A stretch of DNA of 64,000 nucleotides, taken from JAGVSV01 sp050952845 (GTDB lineage Bacteria > Bacillota > Clostridia > Christensenellales > Aristaeellaceae). Below are positions 49,246 to 57,382 of the stretch, piece after piece. Below the pieces are notes generated by a model. That model was given only the letters and a program-made list of their open reading frames with translations, ran no database searches and was not told the origin of the DNA. How positions within the stretch are numbered: the first letter of the stretch is position 1; the number at the start of each line of letters is the position of its first letter. The position numbers and the translations under genes are program-made. The DNA is taken from assembly GCA_050952845.1 (NCBI GenBank), contig JBMNLP010000001.1, positions 1,240,001 through 1,304,000 of the forward strand, written 5' to 3'.

Positions 49246-51024
49246 TTGTCCGGCAGGCTGCCTTCGGCATGGGTGGACGAAGTGTTTGCCCGTGCAGACA
49301 TCGTGCAAATCGTGTCTGCGTATCTGCCGCTTAAGAAACAGGGGCAAAATCACTGGGGTCTATGCCCGTTTCACAATGAGAAAACACCATCCTTTTCTGT
49401 CAATGCCGAACTGAATCTGTATCATTGCTTTGGGTGCAAAGCCGGCGGCAGCGTCGTTCAGTTTGTCATGGAGATGGAAAAGCTGACGTATCCCGAAGCG
49501 CTGTTGTATCTGGCCAAACAGTATCACATTGCGCCGCCTCGGATGCTGGACAGCCCGCAGGACGACCGGATGCAGTCGCTGCGACAGCGTATCTTTTCTG
49601 CTAACCGGAAAGCCGCCAGGTATTATCATGAAACCCTCTGGTCGACCAAAGGGCATGCATCGCTTGAATATCTCCGCAGCCGCGGTATGGACGATGTGAC
49701 GATTAGAAGATTCGGTATCGGCGCAAGTGCCGATGAGTGGACGGGGCTGTGCGATTACCTGTTGGCAAAGGAGTTCACCCAGGATGAACTGCTCTCCGCC
49801 GCATTAATCCACGTCAAGGAAAAGAGCAGGTACGATGTATTCAGGAACCGCCTGATGTTTCCAATTATCGGCTTATATGGCGACGTGCTGGGATTCGGTG
49901 CCAGGGCGCTGGGAAATGAGCAGCCTAAATATCTGAACACAGCGGATACGCCAGTGTTCAACAAGCGGCAGACTGTGTATGGCGTTAACTACTTGCGCAA
50001 GCAGCGCAACTTAAAGCACCTGGTGCTGGTTGAAGGTTACATGGATGTAATCACGCTGACGCAGCACGGGGTTACAGGTGCTGTTGCGACGTTAGGCACA
50101 TCTTTAACGGTGGAGCAAGCCAGGCTGATGAAGCGCTTTGCACCTGAGGTATGGATATCCTACGATGGCGACGATGCCGGGCAACTGGCAGCCGAGCGGG
50201 CGCTGGACATCCTGGAAGCCGAGCAGATACCTGCCCGCGTGATGCACATTCCCGGTGGTCTTGATCCGGATGACCTGATCAGGCGGCAGGGGATTGATGC
50301 CTACAGGGCGTTGCGCCCCATGTCGGCTGTTGCTTTTCGGTTGCATCGGATCGAACGCAATCACGACCTGACGTCGGAGGAGGGGAGAACCGAGTTTGCC
50401 ATTGCAGCTGCTAAAATACTCAACACTGTGCGGGCACCTGTGGAGTTGGAGAACCATTTGAAGGCGCTGTCCCTCAAGACGGGTTTTTCGAGGGACGTAC
50501 TGGTCAGTCAGATGAACACATCCGGTCCACAGCCACGAACGGGATTTTATACATCAAAGCCACAACGCAGCAGGCGACGTGCTGGGCAGGAGAGGCCTGA
50601 TGAGGAAACAACTGCGGAGCAGACGTTGATTTCGCTGTTATCCACAGGTTTGTTACCACCTAACATGTTGACCGAAGACGATTTTGAAACCGACTTGTTT
50701 CGGAATGCATTTCAGAAACTGACCAGTGGGCAATTGCCAGCCATGGTATTGTCGGATTGCGAAGACGAGGTGCAGCGTTCCCAGTTAAGCGAAGCGTTCA
50801 GCTGGCCGTCTGATATCGACCGCGAAACCGCGTTTGATGCAGCGGAAGAATGCCTCAAAACGCTACGTGCCAGGCGGATCGACAGGAAAATCAAAGAACT
50901 CAAGGCTGATATGACGGGCATGAGCGATGACGAGAGAAAAGAAGCACTCCATCAGGTGATGGCACTCAGCAGAGAGCTTTCCAACATGGAGAGTAGACAG
51001 GCTAATGGAAAGGAAGTGTCATAG
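49246..51024 (+). CDS. dnaG: DNA primase
   Basis: Makes RNA primers for replication. It has 592 residues: N-terminal zinc domain (CPFHNEKTPSFSV and YHCFGCKAGG, about residues 38-65), catalytic core with GFGARAL, TOPRIM motif LVEGYMDVITL and SYDGDDAGQ, and a C-terminal helicase-binding domain. TTG at 49246 is preferred since AAGGCGGTGA, nine of ten bases of the ideal Shine-Dalgarno, ends 5 bases before it; a GTG at 49237 lies inside that stretch. rpoD starts on the next base after the stop. Confidence 0.95.
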   Translation: MSGRLPSAWVDEVFARADIVQIVSAYLPLKKQGQNHWGLCPFHNEKTPSFSVNAELNLYHCFGCKAGGSVVQFVMEMEKLTYPEALLYLAKQYHIAPPRMLDSPQDDRMQSLRQRIFSANRKAARYYHETLWSTKGHASLEYLRSRGMDDVTIRRFGIGASADEWTGLCDYLLAKEFTQDELLSAALIHVKEKSRYDVFRNRLMFPIIGLYGDVLGFGARALGNEQPKYLNTADTPVFNKRQTVYGVNYLRKQRNLKHLVLVEGYMDVITLTQHGVTGAVATLGTSLTVEQARLMKRFAPEVWISYDGDDAGQLAAERALDILEAEQIPARVMHIPGGLDPDDLIRRQGIDAYRALRPMSAVAFRLHRIERNHDLTSEEGRTEFAIAAAKILNTVRAPVELENHLKALSLKTGFSRDVLVSQMNTSGPQPRTGFYTSKPQRSRRRAGQERPDEETTAEQTLISLLSTGLLPPNMLTEDDFETDLFRNAFQKLTSGQLPAMVLSDCEDEVQRSQLSEAFSWPSDIDRETAFDAAEECLKTLRARRIDRKIKELKADMTGMSDDERKEALHQVMALSRELSNMESRQANGKEVS

Positions 51025-52116
51025 TTGAGCTTGAAGTCCAATGAGAAGCTTCAGGAAATGAAACTAAAGGAACTGTATGAAACCGCTAAAAATCGCGGGA
51101 TCGTTTCCTACGAGGAAGTATTTCAGGCGCTCTCTGCCGGCGAGGTAGACCCCGAGCAGTTTGATGCTGTGCTGGATACCCTGGAAACCATGGGTGTACA
51201 GGTAACAAGGGATCAGATTGCCAAGGAAGATGACGAAGATGATGAGAATGACGAGGAAGAGATCGACCTGACGGTTCCCGAGGCAGTCAACATAGATGAC
51301 CCTGTTCGAATGTACCTGAAAGAAATCGGTAAGGTACCGCTGTTGACAGCTGAACAGGAGGTGGAAATTGCCAAGCGCATGGAAGCCGGCGATGAGAATG
51401 CCAAACGCGAGTTGGCTGAGGCCAACCTCCGGCTTGTCGTGTCCATTGCCAAGCGATATGTAGGGCGTGGGATGTTGTTTTTAGACCTGATCCAGGAAGG
51501 AAATCTCGGCTTGATCAAGGCGGTTGAAAAATTTGACTACAAAAAGGGCTATAAGTTTTCAACCTATGCCACGTGGTGGATCCGTCAGGCCATTACCCGA
51601 TCCATTGCCGATCAGGCGCGTACAATACGCATTCCTGTTCACATGGTGGAAACCATCAACAAGTTGATCCGTATATCCAGGCAATTGCTGCAGGAGTATG
51701 GCCGGGAACCTACCCCTGAAGAAATTGCCAAGGCTATGGGGATCACAGAGAGCAGGGTGCGGGAGATTATGAAAATCGCACAGGAACCGGTATCGCTGGA
51801 GACGCCCATTGGCGAGGAGGAAGACAGCCACCTGGGTGACTTTATTCAGGACGAGGACGCGCCGGCACCTGCAGAAGCAGCTTCCAATGCCTTGATGAAG
51901 GAATTGCTGTGGGACGTGCTGGACACGCTGACTCCCCGGGAAGCCAAGGTGTTGCGCCTTCGGTTCGGATTGGATGATGGCAACCCGCGCACATTGGAGG
52001 AAGTGGGCAAGGAGTTTAACGTCACCAGGGAGCGAATACGTCAAATCGAGGCCAAAGCACTTAGAAAGCTGCGACATCCGAGTCGCAGCAAGAAGCTGAA
52101 GGACTTTCTTGATTGA
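51025..52116 (+). CDS. rpoD: RNA polymerase primary sigma factor (SigA/RpoD)
   Basis: The vegetative sigma factor, 363 residues, the length of B. subtilis SigA. Region 1.1 is followed by an acidic stretch (EDDEDDENDEEEID). DPVRMYLKEIGKVPLL is region 1.2, FSTYATWWIRQAITRSI covers 2.3-2.4 (-10 recognition), and LEEVGKEFNVTRERIRQIE covers 4.2 (-35 recognition). This matches the TTGACA/TATAAT promoters seen throughout. TTG start directly after the dnaG stop, with AAGGAAG 8 bases upstream. Confidence 0.97.
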   Translation: MSLKSNEKLQEMKLKELYETAKNRGIVSYEEVFQALSAGEVDPEQFDAVLDTLETMGVQVTRDQIAKEDDEDDENDEEEIDLTVPEAVNIDDPVRMYLKEIGKVPLLTAEQEVEIAKRMEAGDENAKRELAEANLRLVVSIAKRYVGRGMLFLDLIQEGNLGLIKAVEKFDYKKGYKFSTYATWWIRQAITRSIADQARTIRIPVHMVETINKLIRISRQLLQEYGREPTPEEIAKAMGITESRVREIMKIAQEPVSLETPIGEEEDSHLGDFIQDEDAPAPAEAASNALMKELLWDVLDTLTPREAKVLRLRFGLDDGNPRTLEEVGKEFNVTRERIRQIEAKALRKLRHPSRSKKLKDFLD

Positions 52117-52802
52117 TGCGATTTAGCAGGGTACTTAAGGCGCCGTCCCTGGATGAACGCTTATCGGCTGCTGTGCGGTGTTTTCCCGTATGCGATACAG
52201 GCGCCGACATTGGTGCAGACCATGGTAAGTTAGCTTGCTGGTTGCTGTTGAACAACCGGTGCAACCGAATGATCGTTAGCGATATTAGCGCCAAGGCTTT
52301 GAAGAGAGCCGAACGACTGCTTGACAGGCATGGGCTGCTCCATCGCGTAGCATTGGTCTGCGCGGACGGCTTTGTCGCTCTGTCGGGCGATGTGCAGGCG
52401 GTTGCGGTGCTGGGCATGGGGGGAGATCGGATTGCCAGGATGTTGCGCGAGGCGTATAGATTGGGTGATGCGAAGTTGATCGTATCGCCTCAATCGAGGC
52501 ACAGCGTGGTGAGGACTGCGCTGAGCCTTCACGGATATGCTTTTGAAAATGAGCATGTTGTTCAATCTGCCGGAAGATTCTACACTGTGATCGAAGCAAC
52601 ACGTGGGTCTGCCCGCTACAGCGAAAAGGAGCTGTATGTGGGGCCGGCACTCCGCAGCACGGCATCGGCATCGGTGCGCGATTATCTGATTTGGCGAAGG
52701 CATGTGGCGGGTATGGACCGACGCGTAGCGGGCGAGCGCCATGTGGCGTGGCTGACGGAGGCAATAGAGCATGAGAGAGACAGCTTTACTGACGATATGT
52801 GA
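52116..52802 (+). CDS. trmK: tRNA (adenine-N1-)-methyltransferase TrmK
   Basis: Makes m1A22 in tRNA. The 228-residue class I methyltransferase has DTGADIGADHGKLACWLL (SAM motif I), VSDISAKALKRAERLL and VAVLGMGGDRIARML (the NPPF-like position). The C-terminal helical arm is coiled-coil like. Its ATG shares a base with the rpoD stop. trmK-nif3 behind rpoD is a conserved Firmicutes arrangement. Confidence 0.9.
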   Translation: MRFSRVLKAPSLDERLSAAVRCFPVCDTGADIGADHGKLACWLLLNNRCNRMIVSDISAKALKRAERLLDRHGLLHRVALVCADGFVALSGDVQAVAVLGMGGDRIARMLREAYRLGDAKLIVSPQSRHSVVRTALSLHGYAFENEHVVQSAGRFYTVIEATRGSARYSEKELYVGPALRSTASASVRDYLIWRRHVAGMDRRVAGERHVAWLTEAIEHERDSFTDDM

Positions 52803-53535
52803 CTGGCTGGATAGCGTCGCTCCATTTGACATTCAGGAGGAATTTGATAACAGCGGCTTGATTATTAGCCAAGCACAGGATGATTTGGCTGCGGTGCTGC
52901 TGGCGTTGGATGTAACACCAAAGGTGATCGACGAGGCGATGCATCTGGGCGCGAAGTTGATCATTACGCATCACCCGCTGATGTTTCAGCCTGTTCAAAC
53001 CATTGATATGGGCACGTACGAAGGCTTTTTGATTACCAGGCTGATCAGGGAAGGTATATCGCTGGTTTGTGTGCATACCAACGCTGATAAATCCCTCTAC
53101 AGCGGCAGCCGGGCAGTTGCGAGCATGCTGTTGCTGAAGGATATACGCCAGGCGGGGGATTATCTGGTGCTGGGTGAACTGCCCCAGTCCATGCGTGCCA
53201 GCAACTTGTGTGAGTTGATTGGCTGCACGCTGGGAGGAGCAGCGGAAAAATATACCCGTGACGATCATCTGATCCATACGCTGGCAGTTGCTGGAGGTGC
53301 TTACAGCGAAGGATATGACTTGGCGATGCAGGCTGGCGCCCAGGCGCTTTTAACCGGTGAAGTCCGGCATCATCATGCCCTAGCAGCTGCGTGGAAGGGG
53401 TTTACCCTGATTGCAGGCGGCCATTACTATACAGAGGCGCCGATGCTGCACAGCCTGGCAAACGGTTTACAAAACCATATGGATGCATTAGAATACAATA
53501 TATCGGTCCATGTGTCCGGGGATCGGCCGTATTGA
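52771..53535 (+). CDS. Nif3-like dinuclear metal centre protein
   Basis: A 254-residue NIF3/DUF34 protein (YqfO family), widely conserved but of uncertain function. It may be linked to GTP cyclohydrolase or tRNA-related metabolism. Metal ligands appear in ALDVTPKVIDEA, LIITHHPLMF, CVHTNADKSLYSG and the C-terminal GHYYTEAPM. It is the short form without the PII-like insert of B. subtilis YqfO. It overlaps trmK by 32 bases; GGAGG precedes the start. Confidence 0.9.
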   Translation: MRETALLTICDWLDSVAPFDIQEEFDNSGLIISQAQDDLAAVLLALDVTPKVIDEAMHLGAKLIITHHPLMFQPVQTIDMGTYEGFLITRLIREGISLVCVHTNADKSLYSGSRAVASMLLLKDIRQAGDYLVLGELPQSMRASNLCELIGCTLGGAAEKYTRDDHLIHTLAVAGGAYSEGYDLAMQAGAQALLTGEVRHHHALAAAWKGFTLIAGGHYYTEAPMLHSLANGLQNHMDALEYNISVHVSGDRPY

Positions 53536-53561
53536 GGAGGATGGATTGTGAGGAGGTATGG

Positions 53562-54263
53562 ATGAATCAACTCGAACTGTTGTGGGAGTATCAGCTTTCC
53601 GATGTGGAAGTCTACAATATGAACCGCACGATCAAGCGCTCGCCCAGACGCCTGAAGCTGTTAAAGCTGCGTGATTCTTTGAAGGATTTACAGCACAGCC
53701 TGAAGGAGATTGAGGACGAGGTGTTGGCTATGATGGACAGAACCGATGCGCTGAAGGATGCCATCTCCTTGGTGGAGGACCAGCTTCGCCAGCTGCAGGC
53801 GCGTGTCCAGGAAACGCCGGCAGAGGGAAGCGAGGATGCCCGCAGCTATATTGATGAGGCGCAGCGCCTGGTTGACAATTTAGATGAGTATGATCAGGAG
53901 ATTCGCCGGATCAGAAAAAACGCAGCTGATCGGGACAGGCGCCAGCGGGATATCAAACTGCGTGCCGTCCTGTCCAAGCAGGAATTTGACGAGCTTCGTG
54001 TTGAATACGAAGAGGAATACCGCGAAAAATCCGCTGTGCTGGAGCGCTTGACCGCATTGGCTGAGGAAAAAAGGAAGGACATCGATCAAACGTATATCGA
54101 CAAGTACAATGCCATCAAGCAGCATTGTATGCCGCCCATCGCCAGGATGACGGATGGCCAATGCGGCGGCTGCAACATGGCTTTTCCGTCTTCGGTTCTC
54201 CTTGATATCCGGGCAGGTAAGATCGTTGAATGTGAAACCTGCGGCCGGATGATCTTAGGTTAG
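53562..54263 (+). CDS. C4-type zinc ribbon protein with long coiled coil
   Basis: A 233-residue protein with a helical coiled-coil hairpin (about residues 25-185) and a C-terminal zinc ribbon with Cys pairs in CGGCNM and CETCGR. It resembles the CdsZ/HP0958 family, which in other bacteria binds RNA or chaperones flagellar proteins; no flagellar genes are near. GAGGAGGT lies 4 bases before the ATG. The RNase P RNA gene follows within 10 bases. Confidence 0.82.
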   Translation: MNQLELLWEYQLSDVEVYNMNRTIKRSPRRLKLLKLRDSLKDLQHSLKEIEDEVLAMMDRTDALKDAISLVEDQLRQLQARVQETPAEGSEDARSYIDEAQRLVDNLDEYDQEIRRIRKNAADRDRRQRDIKLRAVLSKQEFDELRVEYEEEYREKSAVLERLTALAEEKRKDIDQTYIDKYNAIKQHCMPPIARMTDGQCGGCNMAFPSSVLLDIRAGKIVECETCGRMILG

Positions 54264-54272
54264 AGCAATTCC

Positions 54273-54601
54273 TTGAGGCAGCCAAATGGTCGCGTGCCTG
54301 AAAGGCATGAGGAAAGTCCGAGCACCTCAGAGCAAGGTGCCAGCTAACGGCTGGTGGAGGCGACTCCAAGGCGAGTGCAACAGAAAGAAACCGCCGGTAA
54401 TCCGGCAAGGGTGGAAAGGTGCGGTAAGAGCGCACCGGCGGCATGGCGACTTGTCCGTCCTGTAAACCCCACCTGGTGCAAGATAGAAGAGGGCATATGG
54501 GGCTGCTCGCTCCGCCTTCGTTATCGCTTGAGCATGCCGGCAACGGCTTGCCTAGATAGATGACCATTCACGACAGAACTCGGCTTATCGGCTGCGCTCA
54601 A
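54273..54601 (+). ncRNA. rnpB: RNase P RNA
   Basis: The catalytic RNA that matures tRNA 5' ends. About 329 bases: P1 is TTGAG-GCAGCC (54273-54283) pairing with GGCTGC-(G)CTCAA at the 3' end. The conserved core GAGGAAAGTCCGAGC, ACAGAAAGAAACCGCC, GGTAAGAGCGCACCGG and ACAGAACTCGGCTTAT is present in the right order. The P15-like part carries GGCATATGGGGC and the architecture looks like ancestral type A rather than the Bacillus type B. A terminator follows at once. Confidence 0.95.
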
Positions 54602-54608
54602 TCATTCG

Positions 54609-54630
54609 CCGGCGGAAACGCCGGTTTTCT
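54609..54630 (+). terminator. Terminator of rnpB
   Basis: CCGGCG-GAAA-CGCCGG, a 6-bp GC stem with a stable tetraloop, followed by TTTTCT. Confidence 0.85.
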
Positions 54631-54654
54631 GATGTCGCGGTTATAGGCAATGCA

Positions 54655-55695
54655 TCATTCCTCGGTTTTGTACAGATCGAGGTATTCCTCCAGGCACAAG
54701 TTATTCTCGTACATAAACGTGCTGTGCGGCAGTCCCACATATCGGATGTGCCAGGGCTCGGGCAGATAACCGGTTATCTCCTCCTTGGCTGCTGTGTAGC
54801 GCACAATAAAGCCATATAGATGGCAGTGATCTGCCAGCCATTGCGACTGTTGCGTATCGATAAAATACTTGCCCGGCACCGTGATATCAAAGGAAAGCCC
54901 TGTTTGATGCTCGCTGGTGCCCGGCAGCGCGACGGTTTTTTGCGCGGCGGCATGAGCGACTTGCGCTGTCATACCTTCTTTCACATATGCTGCTACTTGC
55001 TGATCAAACAGCTGCTGTTGCCTTTCATTGGTTCGGTATGCTTCGCTGACCTGCCACACCGTCAATCCATCCTGGTGCGCGGCTTCAAGCATGGTTTTCA
55101 GGGCGGCTGCGGCTGCGGCTTCAGCCATGAATCCGTCCTGCTTGAGGATCGCTAAGCTTTCCGGCAGTACATCCTTTAGCGTGACAAGGTTTTTCGGTTC
55201 GTCTGCCTTTTGCAGGGCGTTCGCCTTGTTGATCAGCAGGGGCAGGTGATCTCCCGCTTGTGCCGGCAGGGTCGGTCTGGGGGTGACAACAACGCGTTTG
55301 GCTGCGTCGCTGTAAAGCAATGCCATGGTTTCAGGACCGGCAAGCCCGTCAACTTTTAGCTGATGCTGACGCTGAAAGAGCTCAACAGCGCTTCGGGTGC
55401 CGCCTCCATAATCGCCATCGATATCGCCATCGTAAAACCCCAGTTCTTTGAGCCGGCTTTGTAGAGCTTTCACTTCCTGGCCGATGGAGCCAACGCGCAG
55501 CAGAGGTTCAGTAGGCCTTGCGTAGATCGCCGGAGGCGCCAAGGTTGGCGCAGGGGTTATGGCAGCTTCTATGGCATACTGTTTTTTGACGATTTGCAGT
55601 TGACTGACAACGATCAGTACAGCTGTTGCCAGGATGTAGCTGATGACCAGCATGCCTTTCGTGTATGGGCTTTTTCGTTGTTTTCTACCTGCCAT
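54655..55695 (-). CDS. M15 family D-alanyl-D-alanine carboxypeptidase with peptidoglycan-binding domain
   Basis: A 346-residue membrane-anchored wall hydrolase (VanY type). One N-terminal transmembrane segment (MLVISYILATAVLIVVS), a Pro-rich linker, a PG_binding_1 domain (VKALQSRLKELGFYDGDIDG), then the zinc peptidase with SEHQTGLSFDI (His and Asp ligands) and LPEPWHIRYVG (catalytic Glu and third His). It trims stem-peptide D-Ala. ATG at 55695 is right because GGAGG is 5 bases upstream and the promoter lies between it and earlier in-frame ATGs. Confidence 0.9.
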   Translation of the reverse strand: MAGRKQRKSPYTKGMLVISYILATAVLIVVSQLQIVKKQYAIEAAITPAPTLAPPAIYARPTEPLLRVGSIGQEVKALQSRLKELGFYDGDIDGDYGGGTRSAVELFQRQHQLKVDGLAGPETMALLYSDAAKRVVVTPRPTLPAQAGDHLPLLINKANALQKADEPKNLVTLKDVLPESLAILKQDGFMAEAAAAAALKTMLEAAHQDGLTVWQVSEAYRTNERQQQLFDQQVAAYVKEGMTAQVAHAAAQKTVALPGTSEHQTGLSFDITVPGKYFIDTQQSQWLADHCHLYGFIVRYTAAKEEITGYLPEPWHIRYVGLPHSTFMYENNLCLEEYLDLYKTEE

Positions 55696-55719
55696 AACGC
55701 CTCCGTGCAAGTTTTTTTC

Positions 55720-55748
55720 AGTATAGGCATCTGAAGGAGGCATGTCAA
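55720..55748 (-). promoter_or_regulatory. Promoter of the M15 carboxypeptidase gene
   Basis: On the minus strand: TTGACA (55743-55748), a 17-base spacer, TATACT (55720-55725). Confidence 0.8.
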
Positions 55749-55831
55749 ATGCGCTATGCAGCATCATTTGCTCTCATTGCCTGCATGAACAATTTATGAT
55801 ACCATGGATTCATCACATGGAGGGAGAGTAA

Positions 55832-56632
55832 ATGAAGGAACCTTTGGTCAGCGTTATTGTCCCGGTATACAATGCTGAAAGAAAGTTGCGGGCATCAGCG
55901 GGCAGCGTCATAAACCAGGATTATCGGAATATCGAAGTGCTGCTTGTCAACGATGGCAGTACTGATGACAGTTTGTCCATTTGTTCTGAACTGGTGGCGA
56001 AGGACAGCCGCTTTCGCTTGTATGATCAGCCCAATGGTGGTCCCGGTGCTGCCAGAAATACGGCGCTGCAGGCGGCAGAGGGGGAATATGTGCTGTTTGT
56101 GGACAGCGATGATGAGCTTTTGCCGGGGGCTATCACAAGCCTGGTCAGGGCCATGCAGGAAAGCGATCTGGTCATTGGCTGTTATTATTTTGAGCAGTCT
56201 GGTAATGCGAAAAAGCGTGGATTAGTCAATCAAAACTGCACGATGAACCGAGACACCTTTCTGTCTATTTATGTAAAAAAGCCGGGCAGCTATTATTTTA
56301 GCGCGCTGTGGAACAAACTGTACCGGATGGAGATTATCCAATCGATGCAGCTTCAGTTTGTCACCGGACTGGACTGGGGCGAAGATTTTATATTCAATAC
56401 AGAATACAACAATGCGGTTCATCGCGTGTCATTCATCACCGAATGTGTGTATCGGTATACCAGAACAGTATCCGGCATCACGCTGCGGACGCTGCATAAG
56501 GTAATAGAAAACATTCTCACCAAAAAAAGGATGTATTTGGCGTTAAAGAAGCTGTTTATGGATCAGGGAACCTATGCGCAGTATCGTCTGTATGTGACCA
56601 GATATATATTCAATATCACCCTGTTTAACTGA
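55832..56632 (+). CDS. Glycosyltransferase family 2 protein
   Basis: A 266-residue GT-A fold transferase. VSVIVPVYNAERKL, VLLVNDGSTDDSL, GPGAARNTAL and the metal-binding VDSDDELLPG define the N-terminal catalytic half; GLDWGEDFIFNTEYNNAV has the likely catalytic acidic residues. It is somewhat shorter than many relatives, but the end looks natural. Acceptor and sugar are unknown. A possible promoter (TTGCCT, 17 bases, TACCAT at 55777-55805) precedes it. No other polysaccharide genes are nearby. Confidence 0.87.
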   Translation: MKEPLVSVIVPVYNAERKLRASAGSVINQDYRNIEVLLVNDGSTDDSLSICSELVAKDSRFRLYDQPNGGPGAARNTALQAAEGEYVLFVDSDDELLPGAITSLVRAMQESDLVIGCYYFEQSGNAKKRGLVNQNCTMNRDTFLSIYVKKPGSYYFSALWNKLYRMEIIQSMQLQFVTGLDWGEDFIFNTEYNNAVHRVSFITECVYRYTRTVSGITLRTLHKVIENILTKKRMYLALKKLFMDQGTYAQYRLYVTRYIFNITLFN

Positions 56633-56656
56633 TTGATGTTGCGCTATATGCTGCAT

Positions 56657-56685
56657 TTGATTTGGCAGGTATGCCTGTATATAAA
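56657..56685 (+). promoter_or_regulatory. Promoter of mntP
   Basis: TTGATT (56657-56662), a 17-base spacer, TATAAA (56680-56685). The spacer holds GGCAGGTATGCC (4-bp arms), a possible regulator contact. No yybP-ykoY riboswitch fold is seen. Confidence 0.5.
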
Positions 56686-56720
56686 GCGATAAGCGTCTTA
56701 TTGGCGTTTGGGAGGATTTC

Positions 56721-57290
56721 TTGGAGTATTACGAGCTGGTGTTTTTGTCTGCGGGCCTTGCGATGGATGCATTTGCCGTCGCTATATGCAAGGGGGCTTG
56801 TATCAAGCGCGGTGCAGTGCACATCAACCTGGGCATTGCCGCGTCCTTTGGAGTGTTTCAGGCGGTGATGCCGTTGGTTGGATGGATGCTGGGCAAGCAA
56901 TTCAGCGATTATATCAGTGTGATCGATCATTGGATTGCTTTTCTGCTGCTGTTGTTTATCGGTGGTAAAATGATCGTCGATGTTATCCGTGATGGAAAAT
57001 GCGTACAGCATGAGGCGTACCAGACGCTTTCCTTTTCGGAGCTGATGCTGCTGTCAGTCGCTACCAGCATTGACGCGCTGGTGGTCGGCATCGCGCTGGC
57101 ACTGCTACGTGTCAATATACTGATAGCGGCTGTATTTATCGGTTGTATCACGTTTGTCCTGTCATTCGCAGGCACGTACATCGGATGCTATTTTGGTACA
57201 AAGTTCGAGTCAAAGGCGCAGCTGGTGGGCGGCGTTGTACTGGTGTTGATTGGGGTGCGGATATTATTTGACCATCTTACACCAGCTTAA
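56721..57290 (+). CDS. mntP: Manganese efflux pump MntP
   Basis: A 189-residue membrane exporter with six transmembrane helices in two DUF204 repeats. AGLAMDAFAVAICKG and ATSIDALVVGIALAL each carry the conserved Asp that binds Mn. GGKMIVDVIRDGK lies between the halves. The TTG start at 56721 has GGGAGG upstream. Confidence 0.92.
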   Translation: MEYYELVFLSAGLAMDAFAVAICKGACIKRGAVHINLGIAASFGVFQAVMPLVGWMLGKQFSDYISVIDHWIAFLLLLFIGGKMIVDVIRDGKCVQHEAYQTLSFSELMLLSVATSIDALVVGIALALLRVNILIAAVFIGCITFVLSFAGTYIGCYFGTKFESKAQLVGGVVLVLIGVRILFDHLTPA

Positions 57291-57382
57291 CTGCCTGAGC
57301 CGGCGACATCAGGTGCCGGTCAGGGCGTTCGTGTATGAATCGCTCTGTACCGGTTCCGGTTCTACAGACTTATGGAGAAACC

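Noticed and set aside
56633..56720. Manganese riboswitch (yybP-ykoY) in front of mntP
   Set aside because: The 88-base leader region is too short and lacks the conserved core; only a promoter was found.
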